Counted from the first letter of the stretch, positions 27,942-38,276 are shown. The stretch: DNA of 64,000 nucleotides from an uncultured Clostridia bacterium (GCA_947626575.1 CANQSR010000006.1:1-64000), one strand, 5' to 3'. Made by a program: numbers and translations. Notes: generated by a model not told the origin, from the sequence alone.

Positions 27942-29510
27942 ATGAAGAAAAAATTTTTTGCGGCTCTGGCGCTGATTTTGGCGGTCTCCCTGCCGCTCGC
28001 CGCGTGCGGCGGCGGGGATACCTCGCTCAACATCCTCGACGATAACTACCGCAATTGGTATGAAGTCTTTGTCCGCTCTTACTGCGATTCGGGCGAGGAC
28101 GGCGTCGGCGACCTCAAAGGACTCACGGGCAAGCTCGGCTATATCTCGGAGATGGGGTATAACGGCATCTGGCTCATGCCCGTGTGCGAATCGACGACCT
28201 ATCACGGGTACGACGTCGTGGACTACTGCACGGTGGAAAGCGATTACGGCACCAACGAGGACATGAAAACGCTCGTCGAAGAGGCGCATGCGCGGGGCAT
28301 CCGCATCATCGTGGACATGGTGTTCAACCATACTTCGGGGGCCAACGCATGGTTCAAAAATGCCGTCGAGGCGCTCCGTTCGGGCGCGACGGGCGAAAAC
28401 GCCAAGTATATCGACTATTATAATTTCTCCCGGAGCGAGCTTTCGGGGTATCTCCCCGTTTCGGGCGCGGAGGGGTGGTATTACGAGGCGCAGTTCGATA
28501 GCAACATGCCCGACCTCAACCTCGATAGCGAAGCGGTGCGCGCGGAACTCAAAGATATCATGGAGTTTTGGCTCACGGATATGGATTGCGACGGCTTCCG
28601 CCTCGACGCCTGCACGAGTTACTACACGGGCAATACCGAAAAGAACGTCGCGTTCTTGAAGTTCGTCAACGATACGGCCAAGAGCATCAAGCAAAACGCC
28701 TATATCGTGGGCGAGGTATGGCTGGGGTCCAATGCGCAGATCCGCCAATACTATGAGAGCGGCATCGATAGCTGTTTCCTCTTCCCGATGAGCGCGGGCG
28801 CAAGCGATATCAGCTCCATCAAGGCGCTCATGGGGTCCATCCAGACGCAGCCGGGCGACGCCTTCGAGCAGCTGCTCCTCGACTACCAAAGCATCTATGA
28901 TATCGGCACGCAGGCGCCCTTCCTCTGCAATCACGATACCTCCCGCGCGGCCAATATGTTCGCGGGGAAACTGCAAATCAAGATGGGGGCGGGGCTTCTC
29001 TCCCTCATGAACGGCAACGTGTTCGTCTACTATGGGGATGAGATCGGCATGCGCTGTGCGGATCCCGATTCCGACCCGACCAAGCGCATCGCCATGCGCT
29101 GGTCGGAAAAGGACATGGCGGAAGGGCAGGTGTTCATCCCGCCGCAGGCGGGGGTCGCGATGGGGCAGAGCGCCTATCCGAACGGCTCCGTGGAGTCGCA
29201 ACAGGATGACCCTACCTCCATCCTCAACTATTACAAGGCCGCCATGCGGCTGAGGAACCGCCATCCCGAACTCGCGCGCGGCACGGTGGAACGCGTCGAC
29301 CTCGATAACCGTTACGTCGCCGCGTTCACCAAGACGTACCGAGGGAGCAAGATCACCGTTCTCGTCAATCTTTCGGATTTCGAAAGTTTCGAGATCGACG
29401 TTTCGGGTTACGGGAGCGTCCAAGATATCCTCGATGCGGGCGACGCCGCGAGCGCCGTCAAGGGGACGACGCTCACCATGCAACCCTATTCCATCGCCAT
29501 CTTCCGTTGA
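27942..29510 (+). CDS. alpha-amylase family (GH13) lipoprotein
   Basis: Lipobox LAACGGG; NWYEVFVRSYCDSGEDGVGDLKG, GIWLMPVCESTTYHGYDVVDY, IIVDMVFNHTS, GFRLDACTSYY, VGEVWLG, FLCNHDTSRAANMF. Confidence 0.92.
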   Translation: MKKKFFAALALILAVSLPLAACGGGDTSLNILDDNYRNWYEVFVRSYCDSGEDGVGDLKGLTGKLGYISEMGYNGIWLMPVCESTTYHGYDVVDYCTVESDYGTNEDMKTLVEEAHARGIRIIVDMVFNHTSGANAWFKNAVEALRSGATGENAKYIDYYNFSRSELSGYLPVSGAEGWYYEAQFDSNMPDLNLDSEAVRAELKDIMEFWLTDMDCDGFRLDACTSYYTGNTEKNVAFLKFVNDTAKSIKQNAYIVGEVWLGSNAQIRQYYESGIDSCFLFPMSAGASDISSIKALMGSIQTQPGDAFEQLLLDYQSIYDIGTQAPFLCNHDTSRAANMFAGKLQIKMGAGLLSLMNGNVFVYYGDEIGMRCADPDSDPTKRIAMRWSEKDMAEGQVFIPPQAGVAMGQSAYPNGSVESQQDDPTSILNYYKAAMRLRNRHPELARGTVERVDLDNRYVAAFTKTYRGSKITVLVNLSDFESFEIDVSGYGSVQDILDAGDAASAVKGTTLTMQPYSIAIFR

Positions 29511-29567
29511 CCCCCTCTTCGGACATGGTACCCCCGCAACGCGTCTCTCCGCATAGGAGAGGGCGGC

Positions 29568-29690
29568 AAGGCTTCCCCCTTGGGGGAAGCTGTCACCGCA
29601 GGTGACTGATGAGGGGTGTAATTAGAATATAACCCCCACCTGACGCGGCTTCGCCGCGCCGCCCGCTCCCTTAAAAGGGGGCAGGTCTCT
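29568..29690. repeat. dispersed intergenic repeat family A, copy 1
   Basis: AAGGCTTCCCCCTTGGGGGAAGCTGTCACCGCAGGTGACTGATGAGGGGTGTAAT...CCCCCACCTGACGCGGC; closely matches 49024-49144. Confidence 0.8.
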
Positions 29691-29940
29691 GGGGGCGGGC
29701 GGGCCGTAAGGGCGCGTTCCCTCATTCCGAACGAAGCGAAGCGGAGTGAGTGAATTCGAATTGTTTTTATGAAACCTGTTCGCTCAGGATACACTCCCCG
29801 CTCACTGCGTTCGGGGTCGGTATGAGGGGAAACCCTTTCGGCCCTTCGGGCCACTTGTCTCACGCGGGTAGAACCCCGCGTTACTTCGCCTGCGGCTCGT
29901 GGCGACCTTCGATAATAAATAGAAGCCTCGGTCGGACGGT

Positions 29941-30029
29941 CACCGTTCGCGCCTTGCGATGCGCTCACTCACCGCAAAACGCCGCCCACAGCACACTGTG
30001 CTGATGTGCGAGAAGCGCGTTTTGCGACC
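29941..30029. repeat. dispersed intergenic repeat family B, copy 1
   Basis: CGCTCACTCACCGCAAAACGCCGCCCACAGCACACTGTGCTGATGTGCGAGAAGCGCGTTTTGCGACC; reverse complement at 52869-52956. Confidence 0.8.
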
Positions 30030-30065
30030 TAAAAGGGACAGCAAGTTGCACCGCATAAGAGCAAA

Positions 30066-30106
30066 AACAACAGGCCCGACGGGAAACCCGTCGGGCCTTC
30101 GCTGTG
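30066..30106. terminator. hairpin terminator near HAD gene 3' end
   Basis: AGGCCCGACGGG-AAA-CCCGTCGGGCCT. Confidence 0.6.
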
Positions 30107-30126
30107 CCTGTATCCGTGTGAATGTT

Positions 30127-30840
30127 TTATCCTCTCTTTGCCTCGGCGAGGCCGAGGAGAAGGGGTACGATCGTCGAGGGCGTCGCCGTGAAATCCGCAG
30201 GCGGCAGGCCGCAGTAACGGCCGGATTGCTCCGTCTCGATGTAGACGCTCTTCATCCCCGCCTCGCGCGCGCCGCCCACGTCGTCCCGCAGGTCGTTTCC
30301 GACATAGATGCAGTGTGCGGGCGAGAGCGAAAACCGTTGCATCGCAATGCCGAAGAGCTGCGGCGAAGGCTTCTTCCAGCCCGCCTCCGAGGAGAGCAAA
30401 ATGCCGTTGAAACGGTGCGAAAGGCCCAACATCTCCAACTCGTCCCTCGTAAAACAGGCCTGCGCGTTGGAGAGCAGATAAATTTTCGTGCCCGCCTCCC
30501 GAAGCCCGCCGAGGAGGGGAAGCGTCCACGGGAACAGCCTGAGGCGCACCGCCGAGAGCGCGCGGAAACGCCGTGCGAACGCCGCCGCGCCGCTCTTTCC
30601 GTACTCCGCAAGCAGACGCGCAAACACGGGGATGAGGTCGATCTCCGCGTCCTGCGGCATCGCCGAAGCGGCGTCCGCGCATAGGGCGCGGTACTTCTTT
30701 TTCACGCCCGCGGCATCGTCCGTGCCGAGAAGGGCGGCGATCTCCGTCCAGAACTTCGCGCTGTCCTCATCCGTGAGGATATCGGCGAGCGTGCCATAGA
30801 GATCGAATAAAAACGTCGGTTTTTCAATGATTTCTGCCAT
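30127..30840 (-). CDS. HAD-family hydrolase
   Basis: PTFLFDLYGTLADILTDED, KIYLLSNAQACF, KKPSPQLFGIAM, CIYVGNDLRDDVGGAREAGM. Confidence 0.85.
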   Translation of the reverse strand: MAEIIEKPTFLFDLYGTLADILTDEDSAKFWTEIAALLGTDDAAGVKKKYRALCADAASAMPQDAEIDLIPVFARLLAEYGKSGAAAFARRFRALSAVRLRLFPWTLPLLGGLREAGTKIYLLSNAQACFTRDELEMLGLSHRFNGILLSSEAGWKKPSPQLFGIAMQRFSLSPAHCIYVGNDLRDDVGGAREAGMKSVYIETEQSGRYCGLPPADFTATPSTIVPLLLGLAEAKRG

Positions 30841-31042
30841 GATCGTCTCCCATTATAGCACGGATCCCGCCCGCTGTAAAGGGGATGGGGGCGGCGCGCC
30901 GCGCCGCCGCGCAAAGTTCTGCGAATTTTGGCGAATGGGAAAAATTTTCCAAACATACGCTCGTATCCTTGCTTTTCTGTTTGGAAAATGGTATAATGCC
31001 CCTGTATCTGCGCAATGATTTTTGATACGGGTAAGGATAGAT

Positions 31043-34000
31043 ATGGCGATCAGAAAGAGAAAATTGAACAGCGAAAAAGTGGCGCTCGAATTGCGCTTTC
31101 CCCAATACGTCGGCTATGCCGACTACTTTTTGCAGACCTCCGTCTCCATACAGGTCAAGAGCAGTTTCGAGGAAGCTCTTCCGCTCACGGTCACCGTCGA
31201 GAGCGGGGAGGGCCTCGTTGTGCCGTATGAGGAGAAGATCGAAGTCCCCTTCGAGAGCGCCGTCGTTCTCGAACCCAAAAATATCTTTTCGCCCGTGTAT
31301 CTCGCCGAATGCAACGAGATATGCAGGGCGGCCGTCCGCGTGACGGCGAAAAACGAAGGCAAGGAGATCGCCGCGGCAACTGCGGAGATCACCGTGCTTC
31401 CCTTCGACTTTTGGGAGGGCCTCACGGGCAATGCCGAGCGCATCGCGACCTATGTGCGCCCGCGCATCGCCGATTGCTCCGTCGTTCTGCAAGAGGCGGG
31501 GAAGCGGTTGAAAAAGTGGCGCGAGGACGCCGAATTTTACGGCTATACGGGGGCGGATAAGAACGCCGTGCGGCAGATCATCGCCGCCATTTTCGCATCG
31601 CTCCGCGCCGCCGGCATCGAGAACGACGGCGAACCCGACCTCTACCTTCCCGCCCTCGCGGCGCGCGAAACTTCCATCTTGAAGGACCGACGCGCCACGC
31701 CCTTCCAGCTCGCCCTGTTTGCGGCGGCCTGCCTCGAAGCGGTGCATCTCCACCCCGTCATCGCCGTGGGGAGAAGCGGCCTCGGCGTGGGCGTATGGCT
31801 ATACGACAGCTGTTTCCTCGACGCCGTCACCGACGATTGCGACCTCGTGGGCAAGTATATCTCCGAGGGCATCAATAATCTGAGTTTCTTCGACGTCGAG
31901 GACCTCTTCCTCGATAAAAACGTCGCCTATACCCCCTCCGAGAAGCATTTCAGGGAAAAGTTGGGCGAGGGGTATTACGAATGCTTTGTGGATATTAGGC
32001 GTTGCCGCATGGGGGGCGTCGCCGTCTGTCCCATGCGCGGACGCGGCCTCAAAGGGTTCGAGATCTACCGTGAAGAGGAGATGTCTCCCGAATCCGCCCC
32101 CGCGCCGCTGCCCGTATTCAAGGATCTGAAACTCGACGGCAAACAGCCCAAGAACAAGCAGTGGGAGCGGCGGCTCCTCGATCTCACCACGAAAAACCCG
32201 TTGCTCTCCTTTTCGGGCAAGAACGCCCTGCACCTCGCCGAGGCGGATTGCGACGAACTCTATTGCAGCCTCTCCGCGCAGGAGACGATGAAGCTCAAAG
32301 CGGACGGCCGCGAAGAGGCTCCCTTCGGCGCGGGAACGACGACGCAAAAACACGACCTCAACTCCCTCGAACGGCAGAAGGGCATCCTGCGCGCGCTCAC
32401 CGATGCGCGTTCTGCGCAGGAGACGGCGGTAAAGCTCATGCGGAAGAACCGCGAGGCGGTGGAAGAATCGGGTGCGCGCATCCTCTATCTCGCGCTCGGA
32501 TTCCTGCGCTACCTCGGCAAGGACGACGGCCTTCCCAAACACGCGCCCATCGTCCTCGCGCCCGTCGGCCTCGCGCGCGCCAAGGGCGGGGAGGATTTCT
32601 CCGTCTCCGCGTCCGAAGAGGGGTACTTCGTCAACGCCACCCTGCTCGAATTTTTGAAGCAGGAGTTCAACATCGATATCCGCGGCCTCGGCGGGGACGT
32701 CACGGGCCTGAAAATTTCCGAGATCATCGCCATGGTGCGCGCCGAGACGGCGGCCATGAAGGGCTGGGACGTCACGTCCGACGTCTATCTCTCCGCCTTC
32801 TCCTTCCAGACCTTCCTCATGTGGAACGACATCCGCACGCGCATCGACGAATTCCGCAAAAACGCGACGGTCGCCGCCCTCTTCGAGGGACGGGCGCAAA
32901 AGCAGGAACTCCCCGTGCCGAAGGAGGAGGATACGGCCGATCCTGAGGAAGTCCTGTTGCCGCTTCCCGCCGATAGTTCGCAGTTTTCCGCCATCGCGCT
33001 TTCGGACACGGGTGCCTCGTTTGTCCTCCACGGCCCTCCCGGAACGGGCAAGAGCCAGACCATCACCAACATCATCGCAAACGCCCTCGTGCAGGGAAAG
33101 AAGGTCCTCTTCGTCGCCGAAAAGAAGGCCGCGCTCGACGTCGTCAAGAAGCGGCTCGACGCCATCGGCATCGGCGATTTCTGCCTCGAACTGCATTCGG
33201 GAAAGACGGATAAGGCGGGGGTATTGAAGCGCATCGAGGATACGCTCGCCCTCGCGGGAACGGCGGAGGAGGTCTCCTTCGGCGAGAGAACGCGCGAACT
33301 CGTCGCCCTCCGGGAGGAACTCAAAGAACCCATGCGCGCCCTTCATATGAAGCGCCGCCTCGGCATCTCCGTCTATCAGGCCATCCTCGAATATCTCAAA
33401 AACAAGAACGCGCCCGATATCCTCGATATCGAGAGTTCTTTCTATGATACGCTCACCGAGAAGAAGCTCTCCGAGTGCAAGACGATGATCCTCGCGGCGG
33501 CTTCCGCGGCCAAAGAGTGCGGCGGGGTGTTCAATTCTCCCTTCGAAAACGTCAATCTCACGGAGTATTCGCAGGAACTCCGCGACCGCGTCTATTGCGC
33601 CTCCGAGGTGATGCTCGCCGAGATCAGGCATCTGAAATCCTTTTTGGGGCTTTTCCTCGAATTTTACCGCCAGCGCGTCTCCACGCTCACCCGCAAGAAA
33701 CTCACCTCCATCGCGGCCATCGCCCGCGGGCTTGCTTCGGGCAAATACGAGAAGTACTTTTACGGCGTCAAGGAGGACGCCTTCTATACCTTCTTCAACG
33801 CCAACAAGCGTCTCGATGCGGCACTCGCCTATTACTATAAACACTTCAAGGTCCTCGTGGACCTCGAAGGATGCGAGGTGGTGGGGCGCTATATGGAGCT
33901 GGGCGGCGATTGGAAACTCTACCGCCCCGCGAAGAACCTCGTCAAAAAGCTGATGCGCGCCGCCCTGCACGAGATCTCCGAAGAGGACGTCCCCAAGTAT

Positions 34001-36646
34001 TTGCAGACGGCCGTCGATATCGACGCCGCCATCCGCCGCATCACGTCCTGCACACAGCTCTCCAAGAACTTCACCGACCGCGCGGGCCATATCGTGTTCA
34101 AGAAGCGCGCCGATTTCCTCGCCGACCTCGAATCTCTCCATGCGCTCGCCGCGGAGAGCTTCCTCGATTACAACGCCGATGCCTTCAACGGCATGTGCAT
34201 CCGCGCGGCGAACGGCTATACCGCCCCCGTCCTCGAAGGGTATTTGAAGGCCACGGAGAGCTATTTCGCGGCCGAGGAGAGCTTTTTGGACGTCATCCAT
34301 GCGGACAGGAGCAAACTGCGCGAGGACGACATGCCCGACTATTTCTCCGCCAAGGCTTCCGCGCTCATCGACAACGTGGACATGCTCCCCAATTGGTGCA
34401 TGTATCGCGCTACGGCGCAAAAGTTGGCGGGATACGGCCTGACCTTTATCACCGATTCGCTGGAAAGCGGCCGCCTCAAAGTGGAGAATATTCTTGCGGG
34501 ATTTGAAAAGAACGTCTATAAGAATTTTCTGGAAATCAACATCCCCGCCGACCCCGCGCTCTCGCGCATGACGGTGGGGACGCTCGAAGAGACGGTGGAA
34601 AAATTCCGCCTCGCGTGGGAAGAATACGGCAAGATCACGCGCGCCTGTATCCGCGCCAAGCTCATCTCCCGCCTGCCCAAGGCGGACGACGAGGGGAGTT
34701 TCTCGCTCGAACTCGCCGCGTTTACGCGGCTCTCCAAATCCAACTTGCGCGGCGCGGGCATCCGCAGTCTGCTCGCGGAGATCCCCACGCTTTCCTCCGT
34801 GGTATGCCCCTGCCTTCTGATGAGTCCCATCACGGTGGCGCAGTATTTGAAGCCGGAGGCCAACAGCTATGACCTCGTCATCTTCGACGAGGCCTCGCAG
34901 ATGTCCACGGCGGAGGCCATCGGCTCCATCGCGAGGGCCAAGTCGGCAGTCATCGTGGGCGACCCCAAACAGTTGCCGCCCACCGTGTTCTTCCACTCCA
35001 CCTATGTGGATGAGGACGACCTCGAAAACGAGGACCTCGAAAGCATCCTCGACGACTGCCTCGCCCTCGGTATGCCGGAGCGGCATCTCAAATGGCATTA
35101 CCGCAGCAAGCACGAGTCGCTCATCGCCTTCTCCAACAGCATGTATTACGACAACCGCCTGTGTACCTTCCCCTCGCCCGATGCGCTCGAAAGCAAGGTA
35201 AAATTGATCCTCGTGGACGGCGTTTACGACAGGGGCTTTACCAAGCGCAATAAAAACGAGGCCGAGGCGCTCGTCAAGGAAGTCGTGCGGCGGCTCTCCG
35301 ACCCCGTCCTCTCCCGTTCGAGCATGGGGATCGTCACCTTTTCCAGCGTCCAGCGCGACGACATCGAACGCTTGCTCACCAAGGAGATCGTGGCGCGGCA
35401 CCTCGATGCGGCGGCTTACGACCGCGAAGAGCCGCTCTTTGTCAAGAACCTCGAAAACGTGCAGGGCGACGAGCGCGACGTCATCCTCTTCTCTGTCTGT
35501 TACGGTCCCGACCGTCTCGGCAAAGTATCCCTGAATTTCGGGCCTCTGAACCAGGCGGGCGGCTGGCGGCGTCTCAACGTCGCCGTCTCGCGCGCAAGGG
35601 AGGAGATGCTCGTTTTCTCCACCATGACGGCCCCCATGATCGACCTCGCCAAAACTTCGTCGAAGGGCGTCGCGGGCCTCAAAGCCTTCCTCGAATTCGC
35701 CGAGAAGGGCCGCACGACGCTCGCCGTCCGTTCAAGCACGGTGCGTCCGGGGACGGGGATCGGGCGGTATATCGCCGAAGAGCTTTCGGGGTACGGCTAT
35801 GACTGCCGCGCCGACGTGGGCGCCTCGGATTTCAAGCTCGACGTGGCCGTCGTCGACCCCGCCGACAGGCACCGCTTCATCCTCGGCATCCTCTGCGACG
35901 GCGACGATACCTTCTCCGTGAAGGATAGAAACATGTTGCAGGTGCAGACCTTGAAGCGCAGCAATTGGAACGTCATGCGCATCAATTCCGTCAATTACTA
36001 CAACAACCCCAAGCGCGAACTCAAACGCATCAAGGACGTCTTGGACCGCCTCACGGGCAAGGATAAGAACGCGGAAGCGCGTCTCGCGCGTTTCAGAAAG
36101 CCGTACCGCTCTGTCAAGAATACGGGCATGGAGACGGCAGTCTTTGTGACGGGCGGCGAAAACGACGCGGAGATCATGGCGCGGCTCAAAGAGATCGTGG
36201 CGGTGGAGGAACCCATTTCGCGCGCCTTCCTCAGAAAACGCTGCCTTGCAACGTTCGGCATCGCCAAGAGCGGCACCCGCGTGGACGCCCGCCTCGATGC
36301 GCTCATCGACGGATGCGCCTTCCAGCGCGACCGCGTGATGGGGGTGGATTATTTCTACAAGAACCCCAAGGCCATCCTGCCCGGAAAATTCCGCGTGGAG
36401 GAGGGGGAGGCCCTGCGCCGCACGGAGGAGGACTTCACCGTCTATGAGATGGTGTCCCTCATCAAGGGTGCGCTCGAAGAGCGCGTCGCGCTCTATATGG
36501 ATGAACTCGCCGCCGTCGTGACGGGGATGTTCAAGGAACTCCGCCCGTCCGAACGCCTCACGGCGTTTCTCGGCAACTGCGTTGCGTATGGGGAGGAGAA
36601 GGGGATATTTGTGAAGTCCGTCTCAGACAGAGTTAGCTTGGCATAA
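31043..36646 (+). CDS. DUF4011-type SF1 helicase with C-terminal REase-like domain and DUF3320-like tail (about 1867 aa)
   Basis: WERRLLDLTTKNPLLSF (DUF4011), GPPGTGKSQTITNIIANAL (Walker A), IFDEASQMSTAEAIG (Walker B), GDPKQLPPT, WHYRSKHESLIAFSN, NVQGDERDVILFSVCYG, VAVSRAREEMLVFS; C-term VGASDFKLDVAVVDPADRHRFILGILCDGD. Confidence 0.88.
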   Translation: MAIRKRKLNSEKVALELRFPQYVGYADYFLQTSVSIQVKSSFEEALPLTVTVESGEGLVVPYEEKIEVPFESAVVLEPKNIFSPVYLAECNEICRAAVRVTAKNEGKEIAAATAEITVLPFDFWEGLTGNAERIATYVRPRIADCSVVLQEAGKRLKKWREDAEFYGYTGADKNAVRQIIAAIFASLRAAGIENDGEPDLYLPALAARETSILKDRRATPFQLALFAAACLEAVHLHPVIAVGRSGLGVGVWLYDSCFLDAVTDDCDLVGKYISEGINNLSFFDVEDLFLDKNVAYTPSEKHFREKLGEGYYECFVDIRRCRMGGVAVCPMRGRGLKGFEIYREEEMSPESAPAPLPVFKDLKLDGKQPKNKQWERRLLDLTTKNPLLSFSGKNALHLAEADCDELYCSLSAQETMKLKADGREEAPFGAGTTTQKHDLNSLERQKGILRALTDARSAQETAVKLMRKNREAVEESGARILYLALGFLRYLGKDDGLPKHAPIVLAPVGLARAKGGEDFSVSASEEGYFVNATLLEFLKQEFNIDIRGLGGDVTGLKISEIIAMVRAETAAMKGWDVTSDVYLSAFSFQTFLMWNDIRTRIDEFRKNATVAALFEGRAQKQELPVPKEEDTADPEEVLLPLPADSSQFSAIALSDTGASFVLHGPPGTGKSQTITNIIANALVQGKKVLFVAEKKAALDVVKKRLDAIGIGDFCLELHSGKTDKAGVLKRIEDTLALAGTAEEVSFGERTRELVALREELKEPMRALHMKRRLGISVYQAILEYLKNKNAPDILDIESSFYDTLTEKKLSECKTMILAAASAAKECGGVFNSPFENVNLTEYSQELRDRVYCASEVMLAEIRHLKSFLGLFLEFYRQRVSTLTRKKLTSIAAIARGLASGKYEKYFYGVKEDAFYTFFNANKRLDAALAYYYKHFKVLVDLEGCEVVGRYMELGGDWKLYRPAKNLVKKLMRAALHEISEEDVPKYLQTAVDIDAAIRRITSCTQLSKNFTDRAGHIVFKKRADFLADLESLHALAAESFLDYNADAFNGMCIRAANGYTAPVLEGYLKATESYFAAEESFLDVIHADRSKLREDDMPDYFSAKASALIDNVDMLPNWCMYRATAQKLAGYGLTFITDSLESGRLKVENILAGFEKNVYKNFLEINIPADPALSRMTVGTLEETVEKFRLAWEEYGKITRACIRAKLISRLPKADDEGSFSLELAAFTRLSKSNLRGAGIRSLLAEIPTLSSVVCPCLLMSPITVAQYLKPEANSYDLVIFDEASQMSTAEAIGSIARAKSAVIVGDPKQLPPTVFFHSTYVDEDDLENEDLESILDDCLALGMPERHLKWHYRSKHESLIAFSNSMYYDNRLCTFPSPDALESKVKLILVDGVYDRGFTKRNKNEAEALVKEVVRRLSDPVLSRSSMGIVTFSSVQRDDIERLLTKEIVARHLDAAAYDREEPLFVKNLENVQGDERDVILFSVCYGPDRLGKVSLNFGPLNQAGGWRRLNVAVSRAREEMLVFSTMTAPMIDLAKTSSKGVAGLKAFLEFAEKGRTTLAVRSSTVRPGTGIGRYIAEELSGYGYDCRADVGASDFKLDVAVVDPADRHRFILGILCDGDDTFSVKDRNMLQVQTLKRSNWNVMRINSVNYYNNPKRELKRIKDVLDRLTGKDKNAEARLARFRKPYRSVKNTGMETAVFVTGGENDAEIMARLKEIVAVEEPISRAFLRKRCLATFGIAKSGTRVDARLDALIDGCAFQRDRVMGVDYFYKNPKAILPGKFRVEEGEALRRTEEDFTVYEMVSLIKGALEERVALYMDELAAVVTGMFKELRPSERLTAFLGNCVAYGEEKGIFVKSVSDRVSLA

Positions 36647-36650
36647 CGGG

Positions 36651-36790
36651 CGAACTGCGTATCTGCGTCGCATAACTGCGTCGTGCTGCGTTTTTCTTGG
36701 TCGTGTACGAAAAAGTACACTCCCTGCGAAAAGCCTCGCACTCCTTGTTCTGCTCGCATCTCCGCAGTTGAGGTGACCCACAACGCTTAT
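36651..36790. repeat. dispersed intergenic repeat family C, copy 1
   Basis: CGAACTGCGTATCTGCGTCGCATAACTGCGTCGTGCTGCGTTTTTCTTGGTCGTGTACGAAAAAGTACACTCCCTGCG; similar to 52696-52830; starts about 5 nt after the stop codon. Confidence 0.7.
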
Positions 36791-36917
36791 TCGAACAATT
36801 CGCGCCTCCCCCTTATACATGAGGGGGAGGGGTAGGGGAGGGGTGCCTATTCTTTCCCTTCGCCAAGCCCCCGAAAAACGGTTGACAACGCGCAAGAAGC
36901 GTGATACTATTTTTCAG

Positions 36918-38276
36918 ATGAAATTTCCGAGACTGAAAACCAAGATGAACGTTTGGAGCTACCTCGCGCTCGGCTACTTCGCCGTGATGTTCGTGGGCAG
37001 TATTCTTCTCGTTCTCCCGTTTGCATCCAAAGAGGGCGGCACGAGCTATATCGACGCGCTCTTTACTGCGGTCTCGGCGGGTTGCGTCACGGGTCTCGTT
37101 CCCCTCGAAACCAACGTGCATTGGAGCATCTTCGGGCAGGCCGTCATCCTGCTCCTCATCCAGCTCGGCGGCCTCGGTTTCATGACCTTCGTCACCCTGC
37201 TCCTTCTCATGGTGAAGCACGGCATCGGGCAATACCACCGCCGCGCCGTTTTGCAGTCGGTGGGCGGCGGACACCTCGCGGGCGTCAAGAAACTCGTGCG
37301 CCGCATCGTCATCGGCACGGCTTGCTTCGAGATCGGCGGCGCGGCTTTGCTCTCCATACGCTTTATTCCCGCGCTCGGCGTGGCGCAGGGCATCTGGTGC
37401 GCCGTCTTTCATTCGGTTTCCGCCTTCTGCAATGCGGGCTTCGATATCCTCGGCGGCACGGTCGTGGGTGCGGGTTCGCTCTCGTATTACGCCACCGACC
37501 CGCTCGTTTCGCTCACGCTCTGCACGCTCATCATCATCGGCGGCCTCGGCTTCTGCGTGTGGGGGGACGTCCTCGATTGCAAGCTCAATCCCAAAAAATT
37601 TCAATTTTACACCAAGGTAATTCTCATTGCCTCCGCCGTTCTGATCTTCGGCGGCACCCTGCTCTTCTTGCTGTTTGAGTGGAACAATCCGCTCTATACG
37701 GGGTATAATTTCTGGCAGAAACTGCTCGCTTCGCTCTTCAATTCGACGACGGCGCGGACGGCGGGCTTCTATACGACCGACCCCGCGACGCTCTCGGACA
37801 GCGGCTATCTTCTGATGCTCGTTCTGATGTTCATCGGCGGCTGTTCGGGTTCCACGGCGGGCGGCATCAAGGTGGGGACGTTTGCCGTCATCATCATGGG
37901 GATGCTTGCGGCGTTCAGGAGCAAGAAGGATATCAGTTTCGGCAAGCGGCGCATCGAGAGCAAGCTATTGGCGCAGGCCCTTGCGATCTTCGCGGCATAT
38001 CTCTTCCTCATCCTTACTTCCACCGTCATCATCTGTGCCATAGAGCCGGACGGGCCGAATACGTTTGCGTGCACGCTGTTTGAGACGGTTTCGGCGTTGG
38101 GTACGGTGGGGCTTTCGATGGGGCTGACGTCCACGCTCACGGTGTGGTCCAAGATCATTCTCATTCTTCTGATGTACCTCGGCCGCGTCGGCGTTCTTAC
38201 GCTCGCCTTTGCCTTGGCGAAGAAGCGGGATACGGCGGAGATCCGCTACCCCGTCGATACGTTCTTCATCGGGTGA
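36918..38276 (+). CDS. trkH: Trk-type potassium transporter membrane subunit
   Basis: DALFTAVSAGCVTGLVPLETNVHWSIFGQAVILLLIQLGGLGFMTFVTLL, FHSVSAFCNAGFDILGG, GGCSGSTAGGIKVGTFAVI: TrkH/KtrB. Confidence 0.93.
   Translation: MKFPRLKTKMNVWSYLALGYFAVMFVGSILLVLPFASKEGGTSYIDALFTAVSAGCVTGLVPLETNVHWSIFGQAVILLLIQLGGLGFMTFVTLLLLMVKHGIGQYHRRAVLQSVGGGHLAGVKKLVRRIVIGTACFEIGGAALLSIRFIPALGVAQGIWCAVFHSVSAFCNAGFDILGGTVVGAGSLSYYATDPLVSLTLCTLIIIGGLGFCVWGDVLDCKLNPKKFQFYTKVILIASAVLIFGGTLLFLLFEWNNPLYTGYNFWQKLLASLFNSTTARTAGFYTTDPATLSDSGYLLMLVLMFIGGCSGSTAGGIKVGTFAVIIMGMLAAFRSKKDISFGKRRIESKLLAQALAIFAAYLFLILTSTVIICAIEPDGPNTFACTLFETVSALGTVGLSMGLTSTLTVWSKIILILLMYLGRVGVLTLAFALAKKRDTAEIRYPVDTFFIG

Noticed and set aside
27048-29483. 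811-aa minus-strand ORF
   Set aside because: Antisense shadow of malG and the GH13 amylase; low-complexity D/E/R/H-rich translation.
29959-30684. 241-aa plus-strand ORF MRSLTAKRRPQHTV...
   Set aside because: Starts inside dispersed repeat B and continues antisense to the HAD gene; spurious.
31799-35401. 1200-aa minus-strand ORF opposite the helicase
   Set aside because: Shadow ORF from codon bias. Composition lacks recognisable domains and no promoter/SD is evident; the plus-strand ORF has clear helicase motifs.
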